From: Propioniciclava flava
GTDB taxonomy: Bacteria; Actinomycetota; Actinomycetes; Propionibacteriales; Propionibacteriaceae
NCBI RefSeq assembly: GCF_004126535.1
Contig: NZ_PPCV01000002.1
Span: 62,001 to 126,000 of the forward strand
DNA: 64,000 nt
Direction: 5' to 3'
The translations under genes were made by a program, and so were the position numbers. The notes below the pieces were generated by a model. The model saw only the letters and a program-made list of their open reading frames with translations. It was not told the DNA's origin and searched no databases. This document shows positions 1 through 8,435 of the stretch, piece after piece; position 1 is the first letter of the stretch, and every line of letters starts with the position of its first letter.

Positions 1-1
1 C

Positions 2-232
2 GCCGTGGGGCTCAGCGTCCCGATCGTGGTCGTGGCCAGCACGGGTGATCCTGCGACTCCGTACACCGGTGCGGTGGGGTTGGTGTCCGATCTGCGTGGG
101 GCGGTGCTGGTCACCCGCGACGGCGACGGACATGGCGCGTTTCGCCGGGGCGCGGCCTGCGTTGACGCCGCCGTAGTCGGCGCTTTGACCGCAGAAGGCC
201 CCGGGTTCGCAGTAGAGCCGCAGCGTTGCTAG
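2..232 (+). CDS. C-terminal end of a secreted TAP-like alpha/beta hydrolase (partial)
   Basis: Only the last 76 codons are present; the gene begins before the window and the frame is open to its left edge. The visible part resembles the C-terminal TAP-like domain (Abhydrolase_4) of actinobacterial exported tripeptidyl-aminopeptidase-type hydrolases. A GDPATP segment would carry the catalytic Asp and a GHGAF segment the catalytic His. Two cysteines near the end could form the disulfide common in this family. Substrate specificity cannot be judged from this fragment. It ends about 30 bases before tRNA-Thr, whose promoter probably overlaps its stop codon. Confidence 0.7.
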   Translation, partial: AVGLSVPIVVVASTGDPATPYTGAVGLVSDLRGAVLVTRDGDGHGAFRRGAACVDAAVVGALTAEGPGFAVEPQRC

Positions 233-235
233 AGT
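206..235 (+). promoter_or_regulatory. Possible promoter of tRNA-Thr
   Basis: A TTCGCA hexamer (206-211) and a TAGAGT hexamer (230-235) are 18 bases apart and sit about 30 bases before the tRNA. The -10 element overlaps the stop codon of the preceding gene. The match to a housekeeping promoter is only moderate. Confidence 0.3.
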
Positions 236-264
236 ATGGCCTCGGTCCTGATCGTTCAGGGCGC

Positions 265-340
265 GCCACCTTAGCTCAGTTGGTAGAGCGACGCTCTCGT
301 AAAGCGTAGGTCAGCGGTTCGAATCCGCTAGGTGGCTCCA
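265..340 (+). tRNA. tRNA-Thr (anticodon CGT)
   Basis: A complete 76-base cloverleaf can be folded by eye. The seven-pair acceptor stem is GCCACCT with AGGTGGC. The anticodon stem ACGCT/AGCGT encloses a loop with CGT at 298-300, and the T arm contains GGTTCGAATCC. The terminal CCA (338-340) is encoded. CGT reads the threonine codon ACG, which is frequent in GC-rich genomes. No copy of the 3' end occurs in the following 1.2 kb, so there is no sign of an integrated element using it as an attachment site. Confidence 0.97.
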
Positions 341-455
341 TGTGGCAATCCGTCCGCCGTGATGCGAGCGCAGAGCGATTCTGTTCACCCGGCGAGGTTC
401 GGCAAGCGTTCCATTTCACGCCCAGGGTCGTCGGTCATCTGACAGGATCGTCGTT

Positions 456-908
456 TTGATCACAGCCAGGGGGCACAACGGTACGGTCACATTCGATGGC
501 ACGGTCATCGTCATCGCCCGCGAGGGGTTCATGGCGCGCAGCGCGTTTGGCCGCGGAGAGAAGCGCATCCCGATCCGCTCGGTTTCGGCGGTTCAGTTGA
601 AGCCTCCGGGTGGCTTCACGAATGGGTTTATCCAGTTCACGATCAGCGGCGGCCGCGAGTCTCTGGCCTGTAAAGGCAATCGGACTATGGCTGCGGCAAA
701 CGATGAGAACTCCGTGTTATTCACCAAGGCACAACAGGATGTCTTCGTGGAACTGCACGATGCGATCAGTGAGGCACTAGTGGCGCCGACGGGAAGTGCG
801 ATCGACCCCGCGGACCAACTCCAGAAGCTGGCCTTGCTCCGCGACCAAGGCATCCTCAGCGAGGAAGAGTTCGCAGCCAAGAAGGCCGACATCCTCGGCC
901 GCATCTGA
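456..908 (+). CDS. DUF4429/SHOCT domain protein
   Basis: A 150-residue cytoplasmic protein. The N-terminal half (GHNGTVTFDG, then a stretch ending near residue 95) resembles the DUF4429 PH-like domain. Residues about 117-150 form a SHOCT module (LLRDQGILSEEEFAAKK), a short C-terminal helix-turn motif found on many otherwise unrelated bacterial proteins. The function of this family is not established. The only start that keeps the DUF4429 core is a TTG at 456, preceded by an AGGA-like site. The stop is 14 bases before a lipoprotein gene, so the two are probably cotranscribed. Base composition is visibly lower in GC than that of most of the window. Confidence 0.75.
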   Translation: MITARGHNGTVTFDGTVIVIAREGFMARSAFGRGEKRIPIRSVSAVQLKPPGGFTNGFIQFTISGGRESLACKGNRTMAAANDENSVLFTKAQQDVFVELHDAISEALVAPTGSAIDPADQLQKLALLRDQGILSEEEFAAKKADILGRI

Positions 909-922
909 CAAGGACAGTAGAC

Positions 923-1324
923 ATGAGAAAGCTCGTCCTCCCGCTCATCGGACTCTTGCTAGCAGGGTGCGTAGCCGCGCAGGCGCCTTCACCGACCTCG
1001 ACTCCCTCTCAGCGCCCAGGCGACATGAGTTTTGATTCCGTCGTAGCGCTTAAGGATGCCGCTGTAAGGACCGGCTTCTATTGCGAGCGTTGGAGGCAGA
1101 CAGATCAAGTCCAGTTGGCGGTCCAGTCCGGCACCTGCAGCGAGCGCGATGTGTTCTCTATCTATTTGTCCTCCGCGGATGTCTCTGCAGCGGTCCAAGC
1201 CCTCAAGCGACTTCCCGTCGAGGTGCACCTCCTGGTCGGCCCCAACTGGATTATCAACTCGCGGTACGTCCTGTCACTCAAGGAGAACATGGGCGGCATG
1301 ATCGTGACGGCATCGAACGGTTAG
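923..1324 (+). CDS. Small hypothetical lipoprotein
   Basis: A 133-residue protein with a short basic N terminus, a hydrophobic stretch and a lipobox (LLAGC, Cys16), followed by a Ser/Thr/Pro/Gln-rich linker. This is the standard layout of an exported, lipid-anchored protein. The mature part of about 100 residues has two further cysteines and no family that I recognise. It follows the SHOCT gene by 14 bases, so the pair may be an operon. Codon use includes many A/T-ending codons, unlike the surrounding genes, which hints at acquisition. No function is proposed. Confidence 0.7.
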   Translation: MRKLVLPLIGLLLAGCVAAQAPSPTSTPSQRPGDMSFDSVVALKDAAVRTGFYCERWRQTDQVQLAVQSGTCSERDVFSIYLSSADVSAAVQALKRLPVEVHLLVGPNWIINSRYVLSLKENMGGMIVTASNG

Positions 1325-1435
1325 TGCCTACTCAGTCGGGTGTGGAAGTCAAACGTCGCTCGTTCGGCTGCTCCCGTTGCCTCTGAGTTGCACATCTCGG
1401 GGAGGGGAGCGCGCGACGCCGCGTCGCCGTGGCCG

Positions 1436-1456
1436 CACCTGGGCGCGGCCCAGGTG
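1436..1456 (+). terminator. Terminator-like hairpin
   Basis: A perfect 9-base inverted repeat (CACCTGGGC / GCCCAGGTG) with a 3-base loop lies between the lipoprotein gene and the helicase gene. There is no T tract, so it is a terminator candidate only. Confidence 0.4.
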
Positions 1457-1500
1457 AGACTCGGATCGGATGGGTGTCGTCTCGATTTGCCTCTCACCCG

Positions 1501-1506
1501 TAGGCT
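1501..1506 (+). promoter_or_regulatory. -10 element (TAGGCT) of the helicase gene
   Basis: TAGGCT ends 11 bases before the ATG at 1518. No ribosome-binding site lies between them, so the mRNA would have only a few leader bases. Confidence 0.4.
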
Positions 1507-1517
1507 GGCCGTTAGCC

Positions 1518-4500
1518 ATGAGCACCCTTCCTGACTGGCCCACGGGGCTTTCCGAGGACGAGTTGGCGCGCCATTTCGGTACGGCGACGCTCGCCCGGGG
1601 TCGCGCATACCAGCAGGAGGGCCGCGTGGGGCGGCTGCAGGTGTCCGGCGACCTGATCATGGCGCGCGTGCGGGGGAGCGCCGGTGAGGTCTATCAGGCG
1701 TCCTGTGTCCGGCGGGGCGGGACCGGGCCGTTGGTGGCCACCTGCACGTGTCCCCAGCGTCGCGACTGCAAGCACACCGTCGCCGTCCTCGAGCAGGCTC
1801 GTAGCGAGCAAGGGGGGAGCGGCTGGCAATCCGCGTTGCGTCCCTTGCTGGCGACCGCTCACCCGCAGGCCCTCGGCGTGGACACGTCGACGCATCCGGG
1901 TGGCTCCGGTGGCGACGAGGTAGCCCTCCAGGTCAACGAGACCGGCTTCGGCCTCACGCTGCGTCCGCTGAAGCGAGGCAAACGGCATGCCTGGGTGAAA
2001 GCGGACGCCTCCTGGGACGACGTGCGTGAACACCCCGCCAGTTTCGCCCCAGGGCAACGCGAAGTGCTGCTCGGGTTCATCCAGGCGCGCGCCCGCTCGG
2101 GGTACGCCTACGGCTATCGCCCCGACGCGCTACCCCTCGACGAACTCCCACCCGACCTGTGGGAACTGCTGACCCTCGCCCAAGAGCGCGGCATCCCCCT
2201 GCTCTCAGGCACCGATGCGCGGCGGCAAACCCTGCCCCCGATCATGACCCCCGGCGCGTTCGAACCGACCGTGATCGTGCGTCACTCCGCGGATGGCTTG
2301 GATGTGACGCCGACCGTCGTCGGTCCCGACGGCGTGGCGTTGGCCCCGCCCCGTTCGGCTTTCCTCGGGCATCCCGCGCACGGGCTGGCCCTGCGCCTCG
2401 ACGACCGGCTCCTGCTCGGGCCGTTGACGACCCCGCTGGGAGACACCGAACACGACCTGTTCGTTCGCTCCGGGCCCATCGCCGTTCCCCAAGCCGAAGC
2501 GGGCCTGTTCACCCAGGCCTACCTGCCCGAACTGCGCCGCAGGTTCAACGTCAGCGTCGCCGACGACCTGAACATGCCCGAGGCGTCCCCGCCGACCCTG
2601 ATCTGCCGCGTCGATGTGGGGCGTCGGCACGCGACGGTCGGGTGGGGCTGGCGCTACCAGGTCGGGGAGCGCAGCTACGACCTGGGCCTGGCTAAAGCCG
2701 TCACCGATCCTCCTGTCCGCGACGAGGTGGCCGAGGAGCGCCTCATCGCGTCCGTGCCGCCTGGGCCCTGGTCGTTCGAGGCCACCGACGGACGCGCCGA
2801 CCTCCGCCCCGCCTTCCTCACCGGACGGGCACTGTTCGCCTTCGTGACGGACGTGCTGCCACGCCTGGCCGCGCTCGACGGCGTCGAGGTCGCCCGCACC
2901 GGCGAGATCCCGCACTACCGGGAAGCCGAAGAGGCGCCCCGTATCGAACTCGCCGTCACCGACGAGGCGTCTGGGGACTGGTTCAACCTCGACATCACCG
3001 TCACCATCGACGGCGAAACCGTCCCGTTCACGGACCTGTTCACCGCGTTGGCCGTCGGTGACGATCACCTGCTGCTCGATTCGGGCACCTGGTTCGCCCT
3101 CGATCACCCCGAACTCGACCAACTCCGCGTCCTCATCGAGGAGGCGCGCCAACTCGTCGACCGGGACGGCGACACGCTGCGGCTACGCCCCGAACAGGCG
3201 GGGCTGTGGGAAGAACTCGTCTCCTTGGGTGTCGTGGCCGAACAGTCCGCGGCCTGGAACGAGGCCGTCTCCGCCCTGCTGGACGCCGACGCGCTGCCGG
3301 AGTTCCCCCCGCCACGTCGGCTACGCGCCAGCCTGCGCCCCTACCAGGAAGTCGGCTACCGCTGGCTGCGGTTCTTGTACGCGTCCCGCTTGGGGGGTGT
3401 CCTTGCCGACGAGATGGGCCTGGGGAAGACCGTGCAGGCCCTCGGGTTGGCGCAAGCCCTCCACGAGCAAGGAGAACTCACCGCTCCCATGCTGGTGGTG
3501 GCCCCCACCTCAGTACTGGGGACGTGGGAACACGAAGCGGCCACATTCGCTCCCGACCTGCGCGTGGTCGCCGTCACCGAAACCCAGAAGCGCCGCGGCG
3601 CCTCGGTGACCGAACTGGCGCAGGACGCCGACGTGGTGCTGACCTCCTACACGCTCCTGAGGCTGGAGGCCGAACAGTACGCCGACCTGACCTGGTCGGT
3701 GGTTTTGCTCGATGAGGCCCAGTTCGTGAAGAACCGCGGAGCCCAAGCACACAAGGCTGTCCGCAAGCTCCACGCCCGCAGCAAGATCGCGCTCACCGGC
3801 ACCCCGCTGGAGAACAACCTGATGGACCTGTGGTCGCTGCTGTCGATCACCGCGCCGGGACTGTTCCCCGATCCGAAGGCGTTCACCGCCGTGTTCCGCA
3901 AACCCATCGAGGCGGGGGACGCCGACGCCTTGGCCCGGCTCCATCGGCGCATCAAGCCCCTGATCCTGCGCCGGACGAAGGCAGCCGTCGCCGCCGAACT
4001 CCCCGAAAAGCAGGAGCAGATCATCGCGGTCGAACTCGCCCCGGCACACCGGCGCCTGTATGACCGCTACCTGGCCCGCGAACGCCAAAAGGTGCTCGGC
4101 CTCGTCGATGACCTGGCCCGCAACCGCATCACGATCCTGCGGTCGCTGACCTTGCTGCGCCAGTTGTGCCTCGCACCGAAGCTGATCGATGAGGAACTGC
4201 CCGCCAGTTCCGCCAAGATCGACGCGCTCCTGGACTCCCTCACCGAGGTGATCGCCGGGCAGCATCGCGCCCTGGTGTTCAGCCAGTTCACCGGGTTCTT
4301 GGGGCTGGTCCGGAAACGGCTGGAGGACGAGGGCATCGAGTACGAGTACCTCGATGGGCGCACCCGCGACCGGGCAGCCCGTATCGCGTCCTTCCGTGAA
4401 GGTGACGCCCCCGTGTTCCTCATCAGCCTCAAGGCGGGCGGCTTTGGCCTGACCCTCACCGAAGCGGACTACGTGTTCATCCTCGATCCGTGGTGGAACC

Positions 4501-4727
4501 CGGCGGCCGAGAACCAGGCCATCGACCGGACTCACCGCATCGGCCAGGACAAGCCGGTGAATGTGTATCGGCTGGTGTCCACCGACACGATCGAGGAGAA
4601 GGTCATCGCCCTTCAGGCGCGGAAGCGGCACCTGTTCGACCAGGTGGTCGGTGCCGCATCCGATGCCCCAGCCCCGCTGTCGGGGGAGGACATCCGCGGC
4701 CTGCTCGGCGTCGACTCGGCAACCTGA
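1518..4727 (+). CDS. SNF2/RapA-family DEAD-box helicase with SWIM zinc finger
   Basis: A 1069-residue SWI2/SNF2-type ATPase, expected to translocate on double-stranded DNA or remodel protein-DNA or RNA polymerase complexes. An N-terminal SWIM zinc finger (C-x-C-x5-C-x-H, about residues 75-87) is followed by a long middle region. The C-terminal motor has Walker A DEMGLGKT (631-638), Walker B DEAQ (732-735), an ALTGTPLENN segment, and motif VI with the typical HRIGQ (1006-1010). A start at 1470 is also possible, but the ATG at 1518 follows a -10-like TAGGCT and gives a normal N terminus (MSTLPDW). The gene stands alone, and its target is unknown. Similar proteins are common in actinobacteria, and no methyltransferase or nuclease partner is adjacent. 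Confidence 0.9.
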   Translation: MSTLPDWPTGLSEDELARHFGTATLARGRAYQQEGRVGRLQVSGDLIMARVRGSAGEVYQASCVRRGGTGPLVATCTCPQRRDCKHTVAVLEQARSEQGGSGWQSALRPLLATAHPQALGVDTSTHPGGSGGDEVALQVNETGFGLTLRPLKRGKRHAWVKADASWDDVREHPASFAPGQREVLLGFIQARARSGYAYGYRPDALPLDELPPDLWELLTLAQERGIPLLSGTDARRQTLPPIMTPGAFEPTVIVRHSADGLDVTPTVVGPDGVALAPPRSAFLGHPAHGLALRLDDRLLLGPLTTPLGDTEHDLFVRSGPIAVPQAEAGLFTQAYLPELRRRFNVSVADDLNMPEASPPTLICRVDVGRRHATVGWGWRYQVGERSYDLGLAKAVTDPPVRDEVAEERLIASVPPGPWSFEATDGRADLRPAFLTGRALFAFVTDVLPRLAALDGVEVARTGEIPHYREAEEAPRIELAVTDEASGDWFNLDITVTIDGETVPFTDLFTALAVGDDHLLLDSGTWFALDHPELDQLRVLIEEARQLVDRDGDTLRLRPEQAGLWEELVSLGVVAEQSAAWNEAVSALLDADALPEFPPPRRLRASLRPYQEVGYRWLRFLYASRLGGVLADEMGLGKTVQALGLAQALHEQGELTAPMLVVAPTSVLGTWEHEAATFAPDLRVVAVTETQKRRGASVTELAQDADVVLTSYTLLRLEAEQYADLTWSVVLLDEAQFVKNRGAQAHKAVRKLHARSKIALTGTPLENNLMDLWSLLSITAPGLFPDPKAFTAVFRKPIEAGDADALARLHRRIKPLILRRTKAAVAAELPEKQEQIIAVELAPAHRRLYDRYLARERQKVLGLVDDLARNRITILRSLTLLRQLCLAPKLIDEELPASSAKIDALLDSLTEVIAGQHRALVFSQFTGFLGLVRKRLEDEGIEYEYLDGRTRDRAARIASFREGDAPVFLISLKAGGFGLTLTEADYVFILDPWWNPAAENQAIDRTHRIGQDKPVNVYRLVSTDTIEEKVIALQARKRHLFDQVVGAASDAPAPLSGEDIRGLLGVDSAT

Positions 4728-4760
4728 GCGGCCAACGAGGAGCCTCAACGTCTGCCTGCC

Positions 4761-4766
4761 TACAGT
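4761..4766 (+). promoter_or_regulatory. -10 element (TACAGT) of the NUDIX gene, leaderless
   Basis: TACAGT ends 7 bases before the ATG at 4774. No ribosome-binding site is present, so translation probably starts at the mRNA 5' end. Confidence 0.5.
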
Positions 4767-4773
4767 GGACGCC

Positions 4774-5265
4774 ATGGCAACACCCGACTTCATCCTCGAC
4801 CTGCGTTCCCGCATCGGCACCCGGATGCTGTGGCTCTCCGGGGTCACCGTCGGCGTTCACCGCGAGGGCGCCCAGGGGACCGAATGGCTACTGGTCCGCA
4901 ACGCCGAGTCGGGGCGCTGGTCCCCGGTCACCGGCATCATCGACCCTGGTGAACACCCGTTCGAGGCGGGCGCGCGAGAGGTGGCGGAGGAGGCCGGCGT
5001 CCAAGCGGAGATCGAGCGCCTGGTGTGGCAGGACATCACTGACGTCGTCACCTACTCCAACGGCGACCAAACCCAATACATCAACAACACCTTCCGCGCC
5101 CGGTGGATCGCGGGGGAGCCCCGCCCGGCGGACGGGGAGAACACCGAGGCCGCGTTCTTCGGCGAAGACGAGTTCCCGCCCATGAGCGAGCAGCACGACG
5201 CGGCCATGCGCGTCCTGCTGGCAGATGCCCCCGAGTGCGGGATGGGTCCCATCCCGGCCCCGTGA
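4774..5265 (+). CDS. NUDIX hydrolase
   Basis: A 163-residue protein with a complete Nudix box (G-x5-E-x7-REVAEEAGV, around residues 49-71) that would bind Mg2+ and hydrolyse a nucleoside diphosphate linked to another moiety. The length and the single-domain layout are those of a generic NUDIX enzyme. The substrate cannot be deduced. The ATG at 4774 was chosen because the Nudix fold begins just after it and a -10-like TACAGT lies 7 bases upstream. It converges on the PIG-L gene, with only 8 bases between the stop codons. Confidence 0.88.
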   Translation: MATPDFILDLRSRIGTRMLWLSGVTVGVHREGAQGTEWLLVRNAESGRWSPVTGIIDPGEHPFEAGAREVAEEAGVQAEIERLVWQDITDVVTYSNGDQTQYINNTFRARWIAGEPRPADGENTEAAFFGEDEFPPMSEQHDAAMRVLLADAPECGMGPIPAP

Positions 5266-5273
5266 GGGGCGCG

Positions 5274-6005
5274 TCAGCGCAGCCGGTACGCCGTGAACGC
5301 GTAGGCGTCCGGGACGCCGAGTCCCTCGCCGTGAGCTCGAAACGTCGGGCGCAGAAGGTCATCGGGGGAGGGATAGTGATCGCCCAGGTCGGCGAGATAG
5401 GCCTGGTGTGCGGACAGAGACGCCACCGCGGCGTCCACATCGCCCTCACTCAAGGCGACGCCGTGGATCGGAGCGTCGGTCCCGCCCACCAAAAGCCACT
5501 GCGCGCCCCACGGTGAGAGCCCCGCTTCGGCGAGATCGGGGAACACCCAGGCGTTGTCGGCGTCACGACATGCGTCCAAGGCGGAGAGCCCCGCCGCCCG
5601 GTGATCGGCCTGGTTCAGACCCCACGGAACGACGGCATCCCACGTCATCGTCACGACGGCGTCGGGGCGAAACGCGCGGATCTCGCGGGCGATGTCGCGG
5701 CGCAGGTCCAGCGTCGGCATGAGGCGTCCGTCGGGATGGTTCAACAAGGTGAGACGATCCACCCCCACGGCGTCGCAGGCAGCCCGCTGCTCGGCGGCGC
5801 GCAGCGGGCCGACGAGGGCCGGATCGCGCTGCATCCCTGCCTCGCCATGCGTCAGGAGCAGGTAGGCGACCTCGATGCCACGCGACGTCCAGTGGTGCAC
5901 CACACCGGAGAGGCCGTACTCCATGTCGTCGGGGTGCGCGACGACGGCCAGCACTCGGGCGATGCCGTCCTCAGGAAACGTTTCAAGTGTCGTTGACGGG
6001 GGCAT
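5274..6005 (-). CDS. PIG-L family N-acetyl-sugar deacetylase
   Basis: A 243-residue zinc-dependent deacetylase of the LmbE/PIG-L family. The signature AHPDD (residues 23-27) supplies metal ligands and the catalytic Asp, and a later ADHRAAG segment supplies another His. Actinobacterial members include MshB (mycothiol synthesis) and Mca (mycothiol conjugate amidase). This protein is shorter than MshB or Mca and lacks clear features of either, so the substrate is open. The ATG at 6005 is preceded by TAGGAT and has no ribosome-binding site. Confidence 0.88.
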   Translation of the reverse strand: MPPSTTLETFPEDGIARVLAVVAHPDDMEYGLSGVVHHWTSRGIEVAYLLLTHGEAGMQRDPALVGPLRAAEQRAACDAVGVDRLTLLNHPDGRLMPTLDLRRDIAREIRAFRPDAVVTMTWDAVVPWGLNQADHRAAGLSALDACRDADNAWVFPDLAEAGLSPWGAQWLLVGGTDAPIHGVALSEGDVDAAVASLSAHQAYLADLGDHYPSPDDLLRPTFRAHGEGLGVPDAYAFTAYRLR

Positions 6006-6011
6006 ATGCCC

Positions 6012-6017
6012 ATCCTA
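6012..6017 (-). promoter_or_regulatory. -10 element (TAGGAT) of the PIG-L gene, leaderless
   Basis: On the minus strand TAGGAT is followed by six bases and then the ATG. This is the leaderless pattern seen repeatedly in the window. Confidence 0.5.
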
Positions 6018-6057
6018 GATCGGGGTGGGATGGCTCCGGAATGGGTGAGGCTGACCC

Positions 6058-6086
6058 TTTGCAGCTATGTAACAGCCGGATAAAAA
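6058..6086 (+). promoter_or_regulatory. Possible promoter of the liv operon
   Basis: TTTGCA (6058-6063) and TAAAAA (6081-6086) are 17 bases apart in an AT-richer patch about 110 bases before livK. The placement fits the long leader of a gene with a strong Shine-Dalgarno site, but the prediction rests on hexamers only. Confidence 0.35.
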
Positions 6087-6184
6087 CGCTGAATCAGTCC
6101 TGTTCCAGGTGTTCCCAAAGTGGTCAGGCGCCTCCTACTGTTTCGCCATCCCGATGCGGGTCTGTCCCCGCTCGGTCTCATTTC

Positions 6185-6190
6185 AGGAGG
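6185..6190 (+). promoter_or_regulatory. Ribosome-binding site of livK
   Basis: A full AGGAGG lies 4 bases before the GTG at 6195. It decides that start over an ATG-like alternative 25 codons upstream that has no such site. Confidence 0.8.
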
Positions 6191-6194
6191 ACTT

Positions 6195-7412
6195 GTGAAT
6201 CGACGTCTCGCCGCGGCCGGCCTGTCTGGGCTGCTCATCGCATCCCTCGCCCTGACAGGGTGTGGCCAGCGCAATGCCGAACCGACGGCGTCCGGTGGCG
6301 GCGGGGGCAAGAAGGTCGCCAAGATCGGGCTGATCGCACCGCTGTCAGGAGGGCTGTCCGCGATGGGTGCGGGCATGCGGAACTCGGTGGATCTGGCCGT
6401 CAAGCAGGCCAACGCCAGCAACGCCATCCCGGGCTGGGAACTCCAGTTCGCCGCCGAGGACGATCAGGCCAGCCCTGACGCAGGCAAGAACGCGGCGACG
6501 AAGCTCACCGGCGACAAGGACGTCATCGGCGTCGTTGGTCCCCTCAACTCGTCGGTCGGCCAGGCGATCCAGCCGATCTTCCAGTCCGCAGGGATCCCGT
6601 TGGTTTCCCCGGCCAACACGAACCCGACCCTGACCAAGGGTGCCGACCTCAGCAAGCCCGCCCGGGCCTACAGCACCTACTTCCGTACGTGCACCACCGA
6701 CGACGTCCAGGGCCCCTTCGCCGCGAAGTACCTCCTCAGCGAGGGCATCAAGAAGGTGGCGACCATCAACGACAAGAAGGCTTACGGCCAGGGCCTCGCC
6801 ACGGCGTTCGCCAAGGCGTTCGCCGAAGGCGGCGGCACCGTGGTGAGTGAGGAGACCATCAACCCCGACGACAAGGACTTCTCGGCGGTCGTCTCCAAGG
6901 TGAAGGCAGCCGGCCCCGCAGCGGTCTACTACGGCGGTGAGTACCCGCAGGCAGGTCCGCTCTCGCAGCAGATGAAGGCCGCTGGGCTCGCGATCCCGCT
7001 GATGGGTGGTGACGGCATCTTCGATCCGGCCTTCATCGAGTTGGCGGGTTCGACCTCCAACGGCGACCTGGCCACCTCCGTGGGTGCCCCCGCCGAGTCG
7101 CTCGATTCGGCCAAGGCGTTCGTTTCGGCCTACGCAGCTGCGGGCTACAAGGAGGGTTACAGCGCCTACGGCACCTACTCCTACGACGCGGCCAACGCGA
7201 TCATCGAGGCCCTCAAGGTCAGCCTGCCGTCGGCCTCCTCGGCCAGCGCCGCACGCTCGGCCACGGTTGAAGCGCTCAACAAGGTGAAGTTCGCCGGGGC
7301 GTCCGGCCAGGTCGCGTTCAACGAGTTCGGGGACAACACGTCCCGCATCCTGACGGTCTACAAGGTGGAAGGCGGCGCCTGGAAGGCAGCCAAGACCGAA
7401 GACTTCCAGTAG
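6195..7412 (+). CDS. livK: Branched-chain amino acid ABC transporter substrate-binding lipoprotein
   Basis: A 405-residue lipoprotein with a basic N terminus, a hydrophobic core and a lipobox (LALTGC, Cys23), then a Gly-rich linker. The mature part is a type I periplasmic-binding fold of the LivK/LivJ class (KIGLIAPLSGGLSAMG, and a VGPLNSSVGQAI pocket segment). It should capture Leu, Ile, Val or a related amino acid outside the membrane and deliver it to LivHM. It heads a complete liv operon. A strong hairpin between it and livH may let this gene be expressed above the rest. The exact ligand is inferred from family and context only. Confidence 0.92.
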   Translation: MNRRLAAAGLSGLLIASLALTGCGQRNAEPTASGGGGGKKVAKIGLIAPLSGGLSAMGAGMRNSVDLAVKQANASNAIPGWELQFAAEDDQASPDAGKNAATKLTGDKDVIGVVGPLNSSVGQAIQPIFQSAGIPLVSPANTNPTLTKGADLSKPARAYSTYFRTCTTDDVQGPFAAKYLLSEGIKKVATINDKKAYGQGLATAFAKAFAEGGGTVVSEETINPDDKDFSAVVSKVKAAGPAAVYYGGEYPQAGPLSQQMKAAGLAIPLMGGDGIFDPAFIELAGSTSNGDLATSVGAPAESLDSAKAFVSAYAAAGYKEGYSAYGTYSYDAANAIIEALKVSLPSASSASAARSATVEALNKVKFAGASGQVAFNEFGDNTSRILTVYKVEGGAWKAAKTEDFQ

Positions 7413-7424
7413 GCACGAGGAACA

Positions 7425-7457
7425 GGTGAGGGGCTGGCCGGGGGTCAGCCCCTCACC
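7425..7457 (+). promoter_or_regulatory. Hairpin between livK and livH (likely partial terminator or mRNA stabiliser)
   Basis: A perfect 12-base inverted repeat (GGTGAGGGGCTG / CAGCCCCTCACC) with a 9-base loop fills the livK-livH gap. Without a T tract it is unlikely to stop all transcription. Hairpins here in transporter operons often protect or limit the message so that the binding protein is made in excess. Confidence 0.6.
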
Positions 7458-7475
7458 CGTGAACGGGGACACTTC

Positions 7476-8435
7476 ATGGATCTACTCATCCAGCAACTGA
7501 TCAACGGCCTCAGCCTGGGGGCCCTGTACGCACTGATCGCCGTCGGCTACACCGTGGTGTACGGCATCGTGCAACTCATCAACTTCGCCCACGGCGAGGT
7601 CTTCATGATGGGCGCCTTCGGCTCCTACACCACGTGGATGCTCATGGGCTCACCCACCAACCTGTCGATCGGGGTGGCGCTCGGTTTGGTGCTGCCCGCC
7701 ATGATCCTGGGCGGCGTCCTGGTGTCGGTGGGGACGGCACTGCTCATGGAGCGCTTCGCCTACCGCCCGCTGCGTAACGCGCCCCGGCTGGCGCCGCTGA
7801 TCTCGGCGATCGGCCTCTCGATCGGCCTGCAGGAGGCGGTGCGTCTCTTCTACGGCCAGATCCCGGGCTTCCCCGACAGCCGACGGGCCATCCCCTTCCC
7901 GGTCATCGAGGGACTGACCGGGCGCTCGATCCAGGTCGGCGGGGTGACCATCCAGCACTCGGCGATCTTCACCCTCGGTGCGCTGTTGATCTGCGCGGCC
8001 CTGCTGTGGTGGTTCGTCAACAAGACCCGCATGGGGCGCGCGATGCAGGCCACCAGCCAGGACGCCGACACGGCACGGCTGATGGGCATCAACGTGGACA
8101 AGGCCATCGCGACCGCGTTCGCCGTGGGCGCCGCCTTGGCGGCCGTCGCGGGCGTGGCTCACGGCCTGCGCTACAACAACATCGACTTCCAGATGGGGTT
8201 CATGGCAGGCATGAAGGCGTTCACTGCGGCCGTCCTGGGTGGCATCGGGAACATCAACGGTGCCGTCGTCGGCGGCCTGGTGCTCGGGATCGTGGAGGCC
8301 ATGGCCACCACTTATATCCCCGGCCAGTTCGGTAGTTCGGCATGGAAGGACGTGTGGGCCTTCGCCATCTTGATCCTGGTGTTGGTGTTCCGTCCCCAAG
8401 GCCTGCTGGGTGCAAAGGTGGTGGACCGCGCATGA
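7476..8435 (+). CDS. livH: Branched-chain amino acid ABC transporter permease LivH
   Basis: A 319-residue integral membrane protein of the LivH family, with about eight hydrophobic segments. It begins with the characteristic LINGLSLGALYALIAVGYTVVYGI and INFAHGEVFMMGAF segments. It forms the transmembrane channel with LivM and is driven by LivG and LivF. Its stop codon overlaps the start of livM (ATGA), so the two subunits are translationally coupled. Length is normal for the family. Confidence 0.95.
   Translation: MDLLIQQLINGLSLGALYALIAVGYTVVYGIVQLINFAHGEVFMMGAFGSYTTWMLMGSPTNLSIGVALGLVLPAMILGGVLVSVGTALLMERFAYRPLRNAPRLAPLISAIGLSIGLQEAVRLFYGQIPGFPDSRRAIPFPVIEGLTGRSIQVGGVTIQHSAIFTLGALLICAALLWWFVNKTRMGRAMQATSQDADTARLMGINVDKAIATAFAVGAALAAVAGVAHGLRYNNIDFQMGFMAGMKAFTAAVLGGIGNINGAVVGGLVLGIVEAMATTYIPGQFGSSAWKDVWAFAILILVLVFRPQGLLGAKVVDRA

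Noticed and set aside
265-340. Possible integrated element using tRNA-Thr as attachment site
   Set aside because: No repeat of the tRNA 3' end and no integrase gene were found in the following sequence.
6066-6090. GlnR-box-like sequence before livK (GTAAC followed by an AT-rich half)
   Set aside because: Only one half-site fits; the second does not match GAAAC at the right spacing.
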